DNA of 64,000 bases from Acanthaster planci. Lineage: Eukaryota > Echinodermata > Asteroidea > Valvatida > Acanthasteridae. The stretch covers positions 3,036,814 through 3,100,813 of the forward strand of contig NW_019091355.1 of the NCBI RefSeq assembly GCF_001949145.1. The letters run 5' to 3'. The notes beneath the pieces are model-generated. The model was not told the origin of the DNA. It saw nothing but the letters and a program-made list of their open reading frames with translations, and did not search any database. Shown here in pieces: positions 1 through 12,100 of the stretch (position 1 is the first letter of the stretch; each line of letters starts with the position of its first letter). The translations under genes were made by a program, and so were the position numbers.

Positions 1-400
1 CATTAGTTTGGCATTGATGTTTTCGGTGTCATCTGTCAAATGATGGGAACCAGGTACAGAATGTCTCACCGGTACTCTGACAGGACATGTACGTTTCCTA
101 TACCTGCAGATGTGTACTTGAGAACAAACCTGTGTTCCCGCATTTTTAATACTAAAAACCAATTGGCTCGAATGGTCAGGAAAATTTTGTGTTTAGGATT
201 TGCTTGAGATATCTTTGAAATCCACCATAAGACATATAGTGGAATCTGAGATCGAGCATTTCATTTTACAAAGCCAGCAAGGAAGATTTTATGTTTTATT
301 TATTCCTATATGTTTTATCTCTTTTCTATTGGATACCCATTGAATGCTTAGTTTGACATGCATTTAAATTTTTTTCATTTATTATCTTTTTTTTTTTCAG
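1..400 (+). other. MELK: MELK intron (upstream part outside window)
   Basis: AT-rich non-coding sequence before the first visible MELK exon. It ends in a typical T-rich acceptor tract at 370-400. I saw no exon with a recognisable kinase motif in it. Confidence 0.6.
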
Positions 401-487
401 AAGAGTAGCCTGAATACAGAGTGTATTGCTGAAATGGCTGAATACTACGGCAAGACAAAAGACGACATGATGACCATTGTCACACAG
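401..487 (+). CDS. MELK: MELK exon: first half of UBA domain
   Basis: The acceptor is a long T-rich tract ending TTTTCAG at 400 and the donor is ACACAG|GTAAAC after 487. The 87-bp exon is phase 0 at both ends and reads 29 residues (KSSLNTECIAEMAEYYG, then DDMMTIVTQ). This aligns with the start of the MELK UBA-like domain (LDDDCVTELSVHHRNN in human), which directly follows the kinase domain and supports catalytic activity in AMPK-related kinases. The ATG inside it is not a start, since the frame is open from the acceptor. Confidence 0.88.
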
Positions 488-3400
488 GTAAACATCCATA
501 CATGTAGTCTTTCATGTTACAACCTGCTCATAAGACGTCTGCCGGACTGCATGAGATACTGTTATACGTTCATTCCCCACTCACCCCCCCCTCCCCCAAA
601 AAATTTAAAATGTGAGTGTACGTCAGTGTCGTAACTGTCTCCTTGGTTACTGCACATATTTGTGTTTTTTATTTGTCTCAAACTTACTATTACCTCCTGC
701 AAAACAAAAGAAAAAAAACCAGTGTGCTTGGGAAGGTTCCTCGTAGTTTTGTATATTTATATTTTCAAATGGAAATCAAAACAATTGTGGTTTCAATACC
801 AATGTAAAATCAGTCACTTTTCTTCAGCCTTTATACTGAGTGCATATTTTCATATTTCTTTATTGGCAATTACATGTAGTTGTAATCTTTAATATGGAGG
901 GACTGGTGTCAGGCCCTCCATATTTTGTGATTTGTATATAAGGTCATTGTAGCCAGTAAGCAGTTTGCAGCAGTTTGTATTACATAACGTTGAAATTCGC
1001 AGTTAGTTATGTTAAGTTTTCGAGGCCTAGGCTACGTGTTGTGCTCTAGCCGCGCCACATTCAAATGATTTGATTTTCTAAAGTTCTAAATAGCAATAGA
1101 TCGGCATTTATCGCCAATTTGGCATGGCAGACCTTCAGATCGACAGAGTATAATGCGCTATCAGTGTGCTGATCGGCAGTGGCACGACACTGCTCTTTTA
1201 AGTTCTGCGTTTAGCGCAACATGCCGCGCTTTTGCCGTGCTACAGCCATGCTCATTTTAATCAAGGTCGACACAGAAGTGGCATGGCATATGCATGTACA
1301 TACACCTGTAGCCTAGGCCTAATACACACATGTACATGCAAACAGCTTCATGTTCACTGTTTCATCTCTTATTGCTATCAGTGTGACCCACATGTAGATA
1401 TATGTGGCTGTATCATGTTAATTCTTGGCCAAAGATAGTTTGCAGATGGAAATCCACGTCTGTGACTCAACCCAACGAAATAGGTCCCTGGTCCCCATGA
1501 GCTGTTTTTGACTTTGGCCTTTCAAAAGACCTTCCTCATCATGAATCAGTGGGAACGCTCCACTTTTTCACCAACGTCATTTCAACGTGCCTCAGGATGC
1601 CGAGCCTAGGATTTGTCAATACAGGGAGCTCGGCTCGCTCTTTATAATGCAAGCTATGTTTCAAACAGAATTACTGAAAAATGGCCTTTGTACGACTCAT
1701 TTTGATGGGTCGTGTCAAGTGTCCTTTGTACTAGTTACGGGGGGGGCGGTGTTTGGCTTTTCCCCACTTTAATCCTGGAAATTTTCTTAGAGATTATTAG
1801 CCACTTGGTGACTTGAGGCAGTGTTTAATTCGTCGGAGGTAGCTCTTGAGATTTCCTGGATAACTTGAAGTGACTGTATTAAAATTCTCTTCCCTGTTCC
1901 TTTTTTTTTAATTTGGAAAATTTATCAAATAACATTTCTGCGAATTTGCATTCTCGGGAAATTGGAGTGGAAGCAGATTTCCACCGCGTTTTTTTTTTTT
2001 GGCCTTCTGTGAGAATGCTGCCCAAGGTAGGATGCTGCTCCGGCATGATTCGCTGCGTCTTACCTCCTTCACCTAAGGTACTGGTAGGCGTATACATGTC
2101 GGCTGCAACGTTGGACAGTTAATGCAGTTAATGGCAGGGCGGGCATTACACAGTGGACTGTGACTGGAAGCACGAATTACCCTATTAGATTAGTCTGACG
2201 GAGTCGGAGAGGAAGAGAAAAAATTATCCCAACGCCCGCGACCAAGCGCCTGGCTGTGTGACGGGATCTTGATTGAATCATGTGCGACAGTGGTGTAGCT
2301 TAAAGGTATGTCTCCATCAGAAGGAAAACGCCCAGGGCTGTTGGACTTCTTTCTTGGGAGAACTTGTCGAGCGCCCCCCCCCGAAAGAAGACATATTAAA
2401 TTCACGAAGCATTTATCTCTGCAGGTAGGACGGTGATTATGAGTTAAGATAGTGGTGTTTTGTCAACTGGAGGAGAAAGGGAGACAGGGCAGAGATAAAA
2501 ATGACGTAATGAAGTTGGAGATCCGTGAGGGCTTGTGTCCTGGATGGTGCACACTGGCTCTGAGTCTTGCAAAGCAGCCTCCTCTTGTTTTACTTCCAAA
2601 AAAAGAGCAAGCTGTGTTGATGTGGGTGTATTAAATAGAACATCATACCTTGAGTCAAGATCTCTCAGCTGTGGATTAATAGTAAGCGACTGCACAGCGG
2701 GGGAGACCTACTGGATAAAACTCTGGCCGATTATCTGCTGAAGTGAGCTCTGAGAACTTGCAGCCATGCGCCTCGGCAAACTTGCTGTTTGCAACACAAG
2801 TGTGGGACTCCAGTGCCTTTTGCACTTCACACAGAGACATTTACATGTATACGGCAGCCCCCTTGTGACTATCAACAGGCAGCGAGTGCATAGCCAGAAA
2901 AAAAAAATCTCCAAGGAAGCCAGATTAAGTGCTCATTCCGGGCTCGTTCTTCACCTGTCTTTCGCGACAACTCCATTCCATGCACCTGTCCGGGCATCAA
3001 AATGGAATATCTCCAAATCTGATGGCAATTGCCATCTGCAGCGTATGTGCCATCTTAGATTTTAAAGGAACAGATGAATAGAACACTGATTCCCGTCTGA
3101 CCCTTTGCCAAAAAAAACCAAAACCTGCCTAGCTTTCACTTAACATGTTGTGAATTGTGTCCATAAGGGCTTCCCCCCCCCCAAAAAAAAATTGTTGTAA
3201 GTGGGGTCTTAATTGTACTCACTGTAGCATCTATGAAAGGTTCCATAGGTTGCATCTTTGTGCTTTGCAGTAGGCAGATTGGCCAATTTCCTTTGCGTCC
3301 CCTCCCCTTTCCACAGTCCGTTTTCTGCTTTCTTCCCTGCCCCCCAGCATTTTTTTTTTTTAAATTTCTCCTTTTGACAAGTACATTACCCCCTCCCCCG

Positions 3401-6400
3401 ATGATTTGAAATGTTCATTCTAATTTTCTCTGCGGCATCCCATCCCAATTTGTTCCTTTTTTTTATGTTGATTTGTGTTCGCTTGCATTTAAATTCTTGT
3501 TGCAGTGGCGCTACGACGAAATCACGGCCGTTTACTTTTTACTCGTGAACAACTTCGTTAGAGGCTGTAAGCTGAAACTACCTCCAAGAAGTAAACCATT
3601 TGGGGACAAGGTAAAGAAAACAAAACAAGCAAAGGCAATTACAAGATATAGATTTAATTATATGTACAAATTGTCAGCTACAACCAAAAAAATCTACGGG
3701 AAATTTTCCAGAAGTGGGAGTTTTCTGCATTGGTGAATTCCTCATTTCTCTGAATACCAATGTCTCAGGTGCCGTTCCCGTTGAGGGCGCTTTTGTAGAT
3801 TTACTTGCGGCCCCAGTTGGATTGCATGGATTCCCCTCTTTCCATTATTACCCTCCCTCTGTCATGTCTCCACTCGGAGCCTCGCCTCCAAGGAGAATTG
3901 GACAGAAAGCCTGCAAAATGCATGGAGCACATACAACACAAGGAGGATGATGTGAATGTTCATGTACATGTAGTAGTGTGCCAGAGTTCTGGATCATCCA
4001 GTAGCCCATTGGCTTTTTGAGAAGTCAAAACCCTCAAGTGGGGTTGCTTTTATGAACATTGGTTTGCGATAAGTCAATAGAGCTATATACCCTTTGCAAG
4101 TTTCTTCACTTCATTCAGCCTACAACGGCTGTCAGATATTGCCACTGACCCAAGGGATGTGAAAACTGTATGTTTGGTGTCCTTTGTCTGTTTTTGTTCA
4201 TTTTGGGCAAATCGCATTGTTTGCCGTCAAGAAGATTAGTAGCACCACTCTCTCAATAGCTATCACAATTGAAAGCAATCTTAAAAACGTGGTGCATTAG
4301 TTCTTGGAACACAGTTTAACAGTTGTGTTTCATATCTTCTATTGTTAGTAATAATTGGCACATTTATCTTTCTTCCAGGGTCACAATGCAAGTTTATCGA
4401 CCAATGACCACCATCGCCGTCGTCATGCCCACAACCACCTGCACCCCACCCACCTGGAACCTCCCACCAGCTCTCCCTTTAAATTCTCCTCCATGGAGGA
4501 GGGACTCGAGAACATTGAGGCGTACCGAAGCTCCACCCGACACCAGGACCGCCGGCACTCGGCCGACGTGGCCCACGCCCTCCGACAGGCCTCCCACAAT
4601 ACCGTGCTGCAGGTGGAGGGCACCTTTGTCACGCCCCGCAATCCCGACCCACCCTCCCCCAGCACGGCCAAGCGCACCGTCCCCGGGAAGGAGAATGGCC
4701 AGCCCAGTGACTTTGACGATTTCGTCAAGCCCGAGGGGCTGCCCCTGAGAACACCCGTCCGGCACCGCAGCAAGAGCGACGCCCGGGAGAGTGGGCGGAA
4801 ACGCAGGGAGGGCAAGGTGGCCTCAGATGTCAAGACACCAGTTGTGCCAACGTTATCTTTGCCAGTTCCCCATGTGACGCCGTCAAGGTCGACAGAACAT
4901 AATTTACACTTGCTGCACATAGACCATCTGAGTCCTGATAAGAGGTGGGCAGGCAATTCACAGCTCTGTCACGGTATTTTCACCATCTGTGTAGGTGGGC
5001 ATCATGGGAACGATTTCCAACTGAACCGGATTTCATCGGCCACTCAGAAACGAACTTTATTCATACAATTTGTAAATGTGCTCGCAGTGTGGTAAATGGA
5101 ATCAAATGACACATGGTTGACAGAATGCACACATCAACACAACTTTGATGATGTGTGATTGATCTATGCTAGGCATGCATGTACGAGGACCTTGGGGACG
5201 TGTAAGGAACTGCATGCGAGGACTTACCGGGTAAATGCAATCACAGCACTAATGCACAGGTGTATCTTTTTTGTGAATCGCAGAGCGGTGTCCATGGAGG
5301 ACTCGTTAGACCTGGACCCCGAGGACAGCGGTCGGTTTCAGCACCGCAAGTCCAGCCTGTCCGGCTCGGCCAAGAAGATCTTCGGCAGCTTTGAGAAGGG
5401 TCTGGACAAGGTGAAGGACTTCCTGACACCCAGGAAGTGGTCCATCCCGGGCCACGACGAACCCCGTAAAGTCAAGGTACAGAAGACGCTGATGAAAATC
5501 TCAGCTTTTCGATTGATCAAGAAGGAAAGGATTAACAAATCACAAGAAGAAAGTAATCATGAACTTCTGAATCTGTTTTCTGTAATCTTCTGCCAATGTA
5601 ACTAAACCATACTAGAATTCAGTGCATACACGAGAAATAAGTCAATTTCTTTGTAACATCTAAAGGGACCATCACGAAACCATCCTGATGTTCTTATGCT
5701 TCACCGTGAGTTGTGTCTTTATGCAGATGCATGAAATGCGATTAGCCTGATTTCAAATGCCAGGCAGCAACCACCGACCTATTTTGCCCACGTACCCAGC
5801 ACGCTCCCTGAAGACCACTTCACACTGCCTGAAAAGTGCAGGATGCACTCGGCACCGCTAATCCCCTAAATCTCCCATCTCCCAATTATTGACGGTATTC
5901 CGATCAGGATTGACTGGAGTGCGCTTTAATGTGGCCCCCGGTGTTCAGTTCAATTTAAGCAGATCAATCAGTGCAGTTGGACAGTAACTCCCCCTCTCCC
6001 CGGCCCCAGTGGGGGCTTTGAAAAGTAGGACGAGGTATATATGCTCAGGTGGGTCCAGGGTAAACAAGTGATCAATTTCGGGAGGGGGGACGGATGTCTG
6101 TCGCTGAAATGCAGGGACTTAAGTATGCAAACACCCTCTGGCATTGGAACAACACAGCAATCTTCACGATTGGGTTGGTACTTCGTAATGTTCACAGGGA
6201 TGTCCTCTGTATAAGTACAGGTAAGACCTTGCAGCACCTCAAAAAGAGAAGGTCATTCAGGATAAAAGCATGCATGTGTCTGGTTCACTATGTTGATTAT
6301 CCCTAATGACCTACAATGCACTGTCACATGTGCCTGCCCTGTTGGAATCCCAGACTGGTTCATTGAATCCAAAGAGACCTCTTTCATGGGTCAGCCATCT

Positions 6401-7408
6401 TGCTTTTCCACCATTCAAAGCAGTGTAACCAATACTGAGCCTAGAAGGAAAAATAGTCTGTTCCCTTTTATCGATATGTGAAGTTGTATCACTGTTGCCA
6501 GAGGGTGTATAGGGAACAAGTCAAACATGGCAGCATCACGATAAAGATCTATAGGAGCCATGTTCTAATTGTGCATGCACTGCTATGATCCACAGCCCTA
6601 ATTTGTCCTCGCACTTTTCTTTTTCTTGCTTTCAGGCATTGTATAATGTTTCTACCACGTCAACCCTACCTCCAGATCGGGTCTTGGAGATCATGTACAA
6701 CGCAGCTTGCAAAAGCGAAATCACTGTCTGCAAACAGAAAGGGTATGTCTCTGTCCTGTTTCTTAGTTGGTCCATTTTTCTGTTTATAGAAAGATGATTT
6801 GGAAGTGTCAGTATGTAAAATCATACAAATTCTACGCGTTGCATTAGCTGTTTAAAGATGTAAATACGGTGCTGAAAACCCTAATTGGCAAAGTGGCTAT
6901 TTGGGCAATTCCCTTTGCTAAGCGAAATATTGTCAGGTGATCTTGTTTCATTCAGTTTGAAGGTAGTCCAATTTTGTATTAGTTCATAAATGTGTGCACG
7001 TGTGGAACACAGAGCTCATGTTCAAGCGCACGTTCTTAACCTGCATCTTAAGCCATGCACACATATGACCCAGTGGCTGGTCTTGGACCCTACGACTGCA
7101 CAAGTGATATTGAAGCTGTGCTCAGACTGTATATGACCCCCATCACATGATGACTTAATCAATCCAGAGTTTTGAAGTAATCTTTCATTTTCCTGAAGTC
7201 TGGTCCCTGTCTTTGCATCACCCTTGCCAGGTACACGCTGCGCTGCAAGAAGCAAGACTTCAAGGGCCGGACCATCCTGTCCTTCGACATGGAGATCTGC
7301 CGCCTGCCCAACCTGGACCTGGTGGGCATCCGACGGCAGAGACTCAAGGGCGACACCTGGGACTTCAAGCGGGTCTCGCAGCAGATCATGGACTTGGCCA
7401 AACTCTGA
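401..7408 (+). CDS. MELK: MELK (maternal embryonic leucine zipper kinase) orthologue, 3' part in six exons
   Basis: MELK is an AMPK-related Ser/Thr kinase of proliferating cells and embryos. Coding exons read here are 401-487, 3506-3610, 4379-4944, 5284-5476, 6636-6742 and 7231-7408 (stop TGA). All junctions are GT-AG and every phase matches, giving 411 residues, somewhat longer than the matching part of vertebrate MELK (about 370). In order they encode the UBA domain that follows the kinase domain, a long basic disordered linker with a KEN box, a block with FGSFEKGLDKV (FGSLERGLDKV in vertebrate MELK), and the KA1 membrane/autoinhibitory domain ending in VGIRRQRLKGDTW and AKL. The catalytic exons must lie before base 1. 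The GIRRQRLKGD signature and the domain order make MELK much more likely than other AMPK-related kinases. The reading comes from family knowledge, without a database search. Confidence 0.93.
488..3505 (+). other. MELK: MELK intron between the UBA exons
   Basis: About 3 kb with no supported exon. It contains homopolymer runs (for example C-rich at 585-597, T-rich at 1990-2000 and 3350-3362) and short open frames without family resemblance. No inverted-repeat element as clear as those elsewhere in the window was recognised. Confidence 0.5.
3506..3610 (+). CDS. MELK: MELK exon: second half of UBA domain
   Basis: The acceptor is TTGTTGCAG at 3505 and the donor is GACAAG|GTAAAG after 3610. It is phase 0 at both ends and encodes 35 residues starting WRYDEITAVYFLLV. 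Human MELK has WQYDHLTATYLLLL at the same place, so this is the last helix of the UBA domain and the basic KLKLPPRSK strip after it. The intron inside the UBA domain is therefore about 3 kb here. Confidence 0.92.
3611..4378 (+). other. MELK: MELK intron
   Basis: Non-coding sequence between the UBA and linker exons, ending in a pyrimidine-rich acceptor. Nothing else recognisable was seen. Confidence 0.5.
4379..4944 (+). CDS. MELK: MELK exon: long basic linker with KEN box
   Basis: The acceptor is TTTCTTCCAG at 4378 and the donor is AAGAG|GTGGGC after 4944. It enters in phase 0 and leaves two bases. The roughly 189 residues are low complexity: a His/Arg-rich start (HHRRRHAHNHLH), many Ser/Pro/Thr, and basic RHRSKSD and RKRREGK stretches. 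A KEN triplet at 4688-4696 matches the place where vertebrate MELK has KNKENVY, the usual recognition element for APC/C-Cdh1 degradation. The exon is GC-rich, so long antisense open frames appear across it; they show no family resemblance and have no gene context. Confidence 0.85.
4945..5283 (+). other. MELK: Short MELK intron
   Basis: A 339-bp intron starting GTGGGC. The upstream exon frame stays open through it to a stop near 5093, so intron retention would add about 50 unrelated residues and truncate the protein before KA1. Confidence 0.6.
5284..5476 (+). CDS. MELK: MELK exon: pre-KA1 conserved block
   Basis: The acceptor is GTGAATCGCAG at 5283 and the donor is GTCAAG|GTACAG after 5476. 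One base completes an Arg codon from the previous exon and the exon ends in phase 0. It reads AVSMEDSLDLDPED and then KKIFGSFEKGLDKVKDFLTP, the counterpart of vertebrate KVFGSLERGLDKVITVLT, a MELK-specific segment just before the KA1 domain. Three Ser/Thr lie next to basic residues or proline, in keeping with the heavily phosphorylated linker of this kinase. Confidence 0.92.
5477..6635 (+). other. MELK: MELK intron
   Basis: Non-coding sequence between the pre-KA1 block and KA1. It contains C- and G-rich strings around 5985-6090. No exon or repeat family was recognised. Confidence 0.5.
6636..6742 (+). CDS. MELK: MELK exon: first part of KA1 domain
   Basis: The acceptor is TTGCTTTCAG at 6635 and the donor is AAAGG|GTATGT after 6742. 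It starts in phase 0 and leaves two bases. The reading starts ALYNVSTTSTLPPDRVL and ends CKQKG, matching LHYNVTTTRLVNPDQLL and VQKG of the vertebrate KA1 domain. KA1 domains bind anionic phospholipids at the membrane and restrain the kinase. Confidence 0.93.
6743..7230 (+). other. MELK: MELK intron inside KA1 domain
   Basis: A 488-bp intron that splits the QKG|YTLRC stretch of the KA1 domain within a Gly codon. No other feature was seen. Confidence 0.6.
7231..7408 (+). CDS. MELK: MELK terminal exon: second part of KA1 domain and stop
   Basis: The acceptor is CCCTTGCCAG at 7230. The split Gly codon is completed and followed by YTLRCKKQDF, MEICRLPNLDLVGIRRQRLK and GDTWDFKRV, ending AKL and TGA (7406-7408). 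GIRRQRLKGDTW is nearly identical to GIRRQRLKGDAW of vertebrate MELK and is the best single identifier of the gene. The protein ends at the same point as vertebrate MELK, with no C-terminal extension. Confidence 0.95.
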
Positions 7409-8035
7409 GCAGGGACAGCTAGGTCTCGGACTTCACAGACTTTTGAATTTGGTTCCCACACGAGTTCACCCCACTCTGTCTCCTAAGATTCCTACAAAGT
7501 TAGTACAGCGCACACATCAAGCTGCATATTTTCTTTGCCTCTGGAAAACAACACGTGAAGTTAGCACCTGTTCTGTTGACTGTAAACACCTACTTGCTAC
7601 ACTTTGTACAAAGGGCAGTCCATTGGAGTAGCGCCCTCTTGTGCTCAACTGTGGTAATGCTCAGCACTGACTCCTGAGATATCAGACAAGCATGGCAGCA
7701 GATAGTCTGGTCAGCTCCAAGCAAGGCCATTCCTCCAATCCATCCCTTACCATTTGTGTCTTTGCCTTCTGGCTTGAAATTGGAGATTCTTGCGTAATAT
7801 GTATCTCTTTTCTAACTACGGCAGTGTCGCAGTCAAGTCCATCACATGTCCCCGCAAGTCCATCACAAGTCACCCCCCTCATAGCCAAGTCAGAGGCTAT
7901 TCAAGCAAACTCTGACAGAAACATTCCTATATCATTGGTCGCCTTGTTCACTTACGACTGGTCCTGTGAAAGGACTTGTGATGGACTCGTCTTTGACAAT
8001 GTATAGAGTACCCAAGTGAATACACCACATGCACA

Positions 8036-8248
8036 GCAGTGGCGTGGCCAAGGGGGGGGGTCTGGGGGCATGCCCCCCTCCCCACAAATTCCCAGTGCCC
8101 CTCCCAGGTGGCCCCTCCCCTGAAAAAAAACCGGATGAATGGATAATGAACAAAGCTAACAAAAACTTGCCCCAAAAAACGACACCACTGAAAGCTGGTG
8201 CCCCGTTTGTGGCCCCCCCCCTAGTAAAATCGTAGCTATGCCACTGGT
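8036..8248. repeat. Foldback DNA element, CAGTGGCGTRGC family
   Basis: The left end reads CAGTGGCGTGGCCAAGGGGG. The right end, read on the other strand, begins CAGTGGCATAGCTACGATTT and then reaches a long G run. The termini are inverted repeats and the inside is C/G-homopolymer rich. CAGTGGCGTAGC ends of this kind are common in non-autonomous hAT-like elements of animal genomes; that assignment is from general knowledge. It has no coding capacity. Clean flanking target duplications were not identified. Confidence 0.6.
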
Positions 8249-8562
8249 GCAATGTTATGTTTGTAGAAGGTATTTGTCCGAAAACCAGGGTGTGATTCAA
8301 CATACGCACGTACTCCATTCATTTGCACTTCACTTTCCTGGCTCAAATGACATCACGCTTCGGTACTCTATAACATCGACATCGGAAGCCAACAAGTGGC
8401 TCCAGGGCGGAAGATAAAACCGTAACCTATATTTTGGAAAGGGCCCACTCATGCAGAGTTTTCAGCACGGAGAGTAACACTAACAGTTTGTGCTGATCAG
8501 CCGCAGCGCTTCGTTATGTGAATGCTGTTCATCACACCAAAGATGAGTAACATCCTATACAA

Positions 8563-8677
8563 GGTTTGCATGGCTGCCATCTTGCAGGCCAGTGCTTTTG
8601 TTCCACAGGGTATGCCCAAAGGACACTTTCCTGTGGAACAAAGGAACCTCCCTGCAAGTTGGCTGCCACGCAAAGCC
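8563..8677. repeat. Foldback MITE, copy 1 (GGTTTGC...GCAAAGCC)
   Basis: A near-palindrome of about 115 bp. The left arm GGTTTGCATGGCTGCCATCT continues through TTGCAGG to TTTTGTTCCACAGG. The reverse complement of the right end reads GGCTTTGCGTGGCAGCCAAC and then the same TTGCAGG and TTTGTTCCACAGG words. Arms are about 45 bp. A diverged second copy lies at 57979-58074. It is too short to encode anything. Confidence 0.75.
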
Positions 8678-9150
8678 TCTGTACTGGTAGGGTTGGATAT
8701 CACAGACCTCTTGAGTTCCAAGACTTGCTGAGCACAATTGTGCTACTTTCACAACATTTCAAGCATTTCTTTTCTCAACTCTTCTTCCTTTTTAACTTTT
8801 TTTTTTTTTTTTTTTGGAAAAATGATGGGTGTAGAAAATTGATCAGAAATCACTCTAATCGTCAAAATGAGTACAGAGCATAATTTGGTCAAAAGTGTTT
8901 CCCATTTACATGTGTGAATTTCGTTCTTGATGTGTGCTCAACACCATCACGTTTCATGCTGATTCAGTGTTTTCATTTGTAACACTTCAAACATAATTCT
9001 GATCATGGATAGTTTCTAATTCATCATTTTTTTTACTTCAGAGCTGAAATGATGCCCTTTGTCTCTTGCTTTGGACTCATTGGATGATTTTTAAATATTT
9101 TATATGCTGTACATATAAAACAAACTTATTAAAATGTATCATTAGTTATT

Positions 9151-12100
9151 TTAGCAAATGATATCGTTGCTTTTAAATAATTTGGTTTTGTAAGTATTCT
9201 GGCAACTAATAGGCTCATGCATTTATTCACTCACTTGTAGACGTGCCAAGCCATGGAAGTGAAATGCCAGTTTCAAGTCAGTAGACACCTGTTCATTTGT
9301 TATTTATTGCTTATTCATAAATACCTCACGCAGTCTCCCCATTCAACAACATGCAACTTGACCGTGTATTAACATTTGATAATGCCCACTGCGTAAATCA
9401 CGCGCTGGCACCTGGATACGAGACAGTTTAGTTGATTTTGATTGGTCAAGATTCTGTGTGCTTACAGCTTGCCACGCAAGCACCAAGTCCATATAAGGAG
9501 ATTTATTTGGACAATTTGCACAAGGAATATTCATGTACCATAAAATGTACGGGGGTGTTCAGGGAAATGAAGGTAAAATCGTTGGACTTCTTTCGACTCT
9601 CTGACTAAAACAGGTATTTATGAATGGGAATAAGTACATGTATATGTTTGGCCGGTCTTAAACTAGCGCATGAAACCGGCTCAGGAGACTGAACACTGAT
9701 GATGCCCGAGCTGCAGTCGCATCCATTCTCCTGAACTGGTCTTAAACGCACGTTTAAGACCGGCCAAGCACATATTTATTCCCTTATTAACTTCTGTGGC
9801 CCTTGTAACAAAAAAAATCATATCCAACTTTTCTTCAAATTCTTGTGAAAATTTCACAGTCAGAGTGAATGAGCAACGCTGGAAATTGTAACCAAGAAAT
9901 CTATGCAAAATTTGTTGTGATGTCAACCGATGCAAAGTGTTTTAAACGTGTTTGTCAGAATGTGACATTCATACATGTACATTTTAGAGTAGCACTGCGT
10001 GTTTCACATTTGACGATTTCTGTCGCCTAATCTGTCACGTCCGAAAGGTGTGACACAAGAGCAGCCGATGCTCATGTTGTAAAATTTTGGTTCTAGTACA
10101 GGTCAAACATCCTTGAGTTTTTTGTAGATTCTTGTCCATTTTCCCTTTTTTTTTTCAGATTTTGCCTCCTAATTTTTTCCTTTGTTGAGAAGAAATGCAG
10201 AAAATTCACTGTGTGTTACAGGTCTACATTAGTGTAACATTGTGGATGGTATGGTGCATGAAATGTTGAGCCCTGATTGTGTTATGAGAGAAGTATGCAT
10301 GCACTGTGAACCTTGGGTTCTGGGCCAATTTTGTGTACATGTATAGTTTGTGGTCCATTTTTTCTATCTACTTGAGTGGCTTCCAAGAATCAAAATATAA
10401 AACCTCATCCAGGGAAAGCAAAGTGATACCCCAATTCTAACCATTCTGGTGTTTATGTTTATTTTGTTTTTCTGTTTTTTCACTTGTTTTGTTTCTGTGT
10501 ATTTGTATGTTTGTCTTTTTCTTGGGGGGGCGTTGTTTTGTTTTTTGTGCCTACATTCGATGAATTTTGATTTCTTTTTTGTTTGGCTCTCTATCACAGT
10601 GCAGATTTTTGCATAGTATATCGGATAGTTGTTACAGCATATCATCACGTTTGTTCTCTGTGTAACTTCACCAATTTAGACTGCTGACTTAAAATTTGAC
10701 AAGATATCTGACATAGTTGTGAACAAATTGGAGTTTGGTAGAATTATCATTTATTTTCCTCACTCATAAAAGGAAGTCTGGAAGATTCATTTTCTTATTG
10801 CTCTTTAAGTTGTCACATATTCTTTGAACCATTGCAAGTGTTTCACGTGTATTCTTGTATCCCAACCATATTTTTTGCCATTACATATTCAAACTATTCT
10901 TCGGAAACATTTTGATGGATGAAAGGCATGCGATGTACATATTAATCTACTATTGCTATCAGACAGTTTTCTGTCTTGATTTTATTTTACCAAACTGCAA
11001 GATCAAGGATCATAAAACATCCCTGGTAAAATTAGACAGGTACCATCAACGTTACAGTACCTCCAGAATAATATTCCAGTGGGAACAAGATCAAGATGGC
11101 AGCAGCCTGGGTAGACTTGATTTTTTCAACTTGTATGATATTGCATATATTAACTCCTTTGTATTATTTTAATATAGGTGATCTGACTGAAGATGTAATT
11201 ACGACACGAAAGGTTTTTTAATGCAATTCGTCACTTTCAGCATATTTATAAACAATTTTAACCCATTCTGAAGTCAGTTTGGGTGCTAATAATGGCTTGC
11301 GATAACAACTTTATTTTGATAGTAGCTTGAAACTTCATTTTATTTTTTAATCCGTAGACTTAAGACAACATCGGGCCAAAATTAAGTCTCCCTCACAACT
11401 TCTAGAAGTTGTACAACTTGACCATGAGCTTGGGTTCGTTTGCTTATTGCATGGTAGAAACTCTGTAAAGTATATGGTTAGATTGTCAGATCTGGCATAT
11501 AGGAATCTGGATGGAAGTAATAGACCTTATCCACAAGTCGGCCATATTGAATTGAAAGCAAGGTGTTTTTTTTTTTGCATTTTAAGAACCCCAAAATAAA
11601 AATTGAAAGCAATGAAGAAAAGTTTATTACAGATTAATTTCATTTACAACAATGAAAAAGTGAAAATATGTGATTTATGATATCTAAATGTTATAAGCAA
11701 CATTTAAAATACAATGAAAGTGAGGACTGCATCACAATGGTTTGGCACCACCCCGTTTGAAAGATTACATTGAATAAGATAGATTCAGGGAACATGATAA
11801 AAAATGGCTACCTTGTGAATAGGGTCTAGTGCATAGAACAGAATCGTTTTGGTTCAGTTCAGTTCCATCCCAAGCTTTGTTCTGGGCACTGACACATTCT
11901 TCCTGGTTATGTCAGCCTGAGTGAGGGTCGGTACCCGCAAAGTTAACCATTTGTCAGCTAAACATATTCGATCCAAATTTGCAATGGAAGCGATTTGTCT
12001 GTTTTGGGCTGAGAAGTCGTTTGATAAAAAGTGGTTACAATTAGTGCTGCATTGAATGCTAACGAAAATGGTGCATTCGTGAGGAATATTTTTTATTGTC

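Larger units (their letters stand above)
7409..9150 (+). other. MELK: Probable MELK 3' UTR with repeat insertions
   Basis: Non-coding sequence after the MELK stop, becoming very AT-rich after about 8700. ATTAAA at about 9128-9133, followed by T- and GT-rich sequence, is a plausible polyadenylation signal, but the true cleavage site is not determined. Two inverted-repeat elements (8036-8248 and 8563-8677) lie inside it, so a transcript ending here would carry two long hairpins. Confidence 0.4.

Noticed and set aside
4394-4956. Long antisense open frames (123 and 177 codons) opposite the MELK linker exon
   Set aside because: They mirror the GC-rich, low-complexity coding strand; no family resemblance and the sense reading is a phase-consistent MELK exon.
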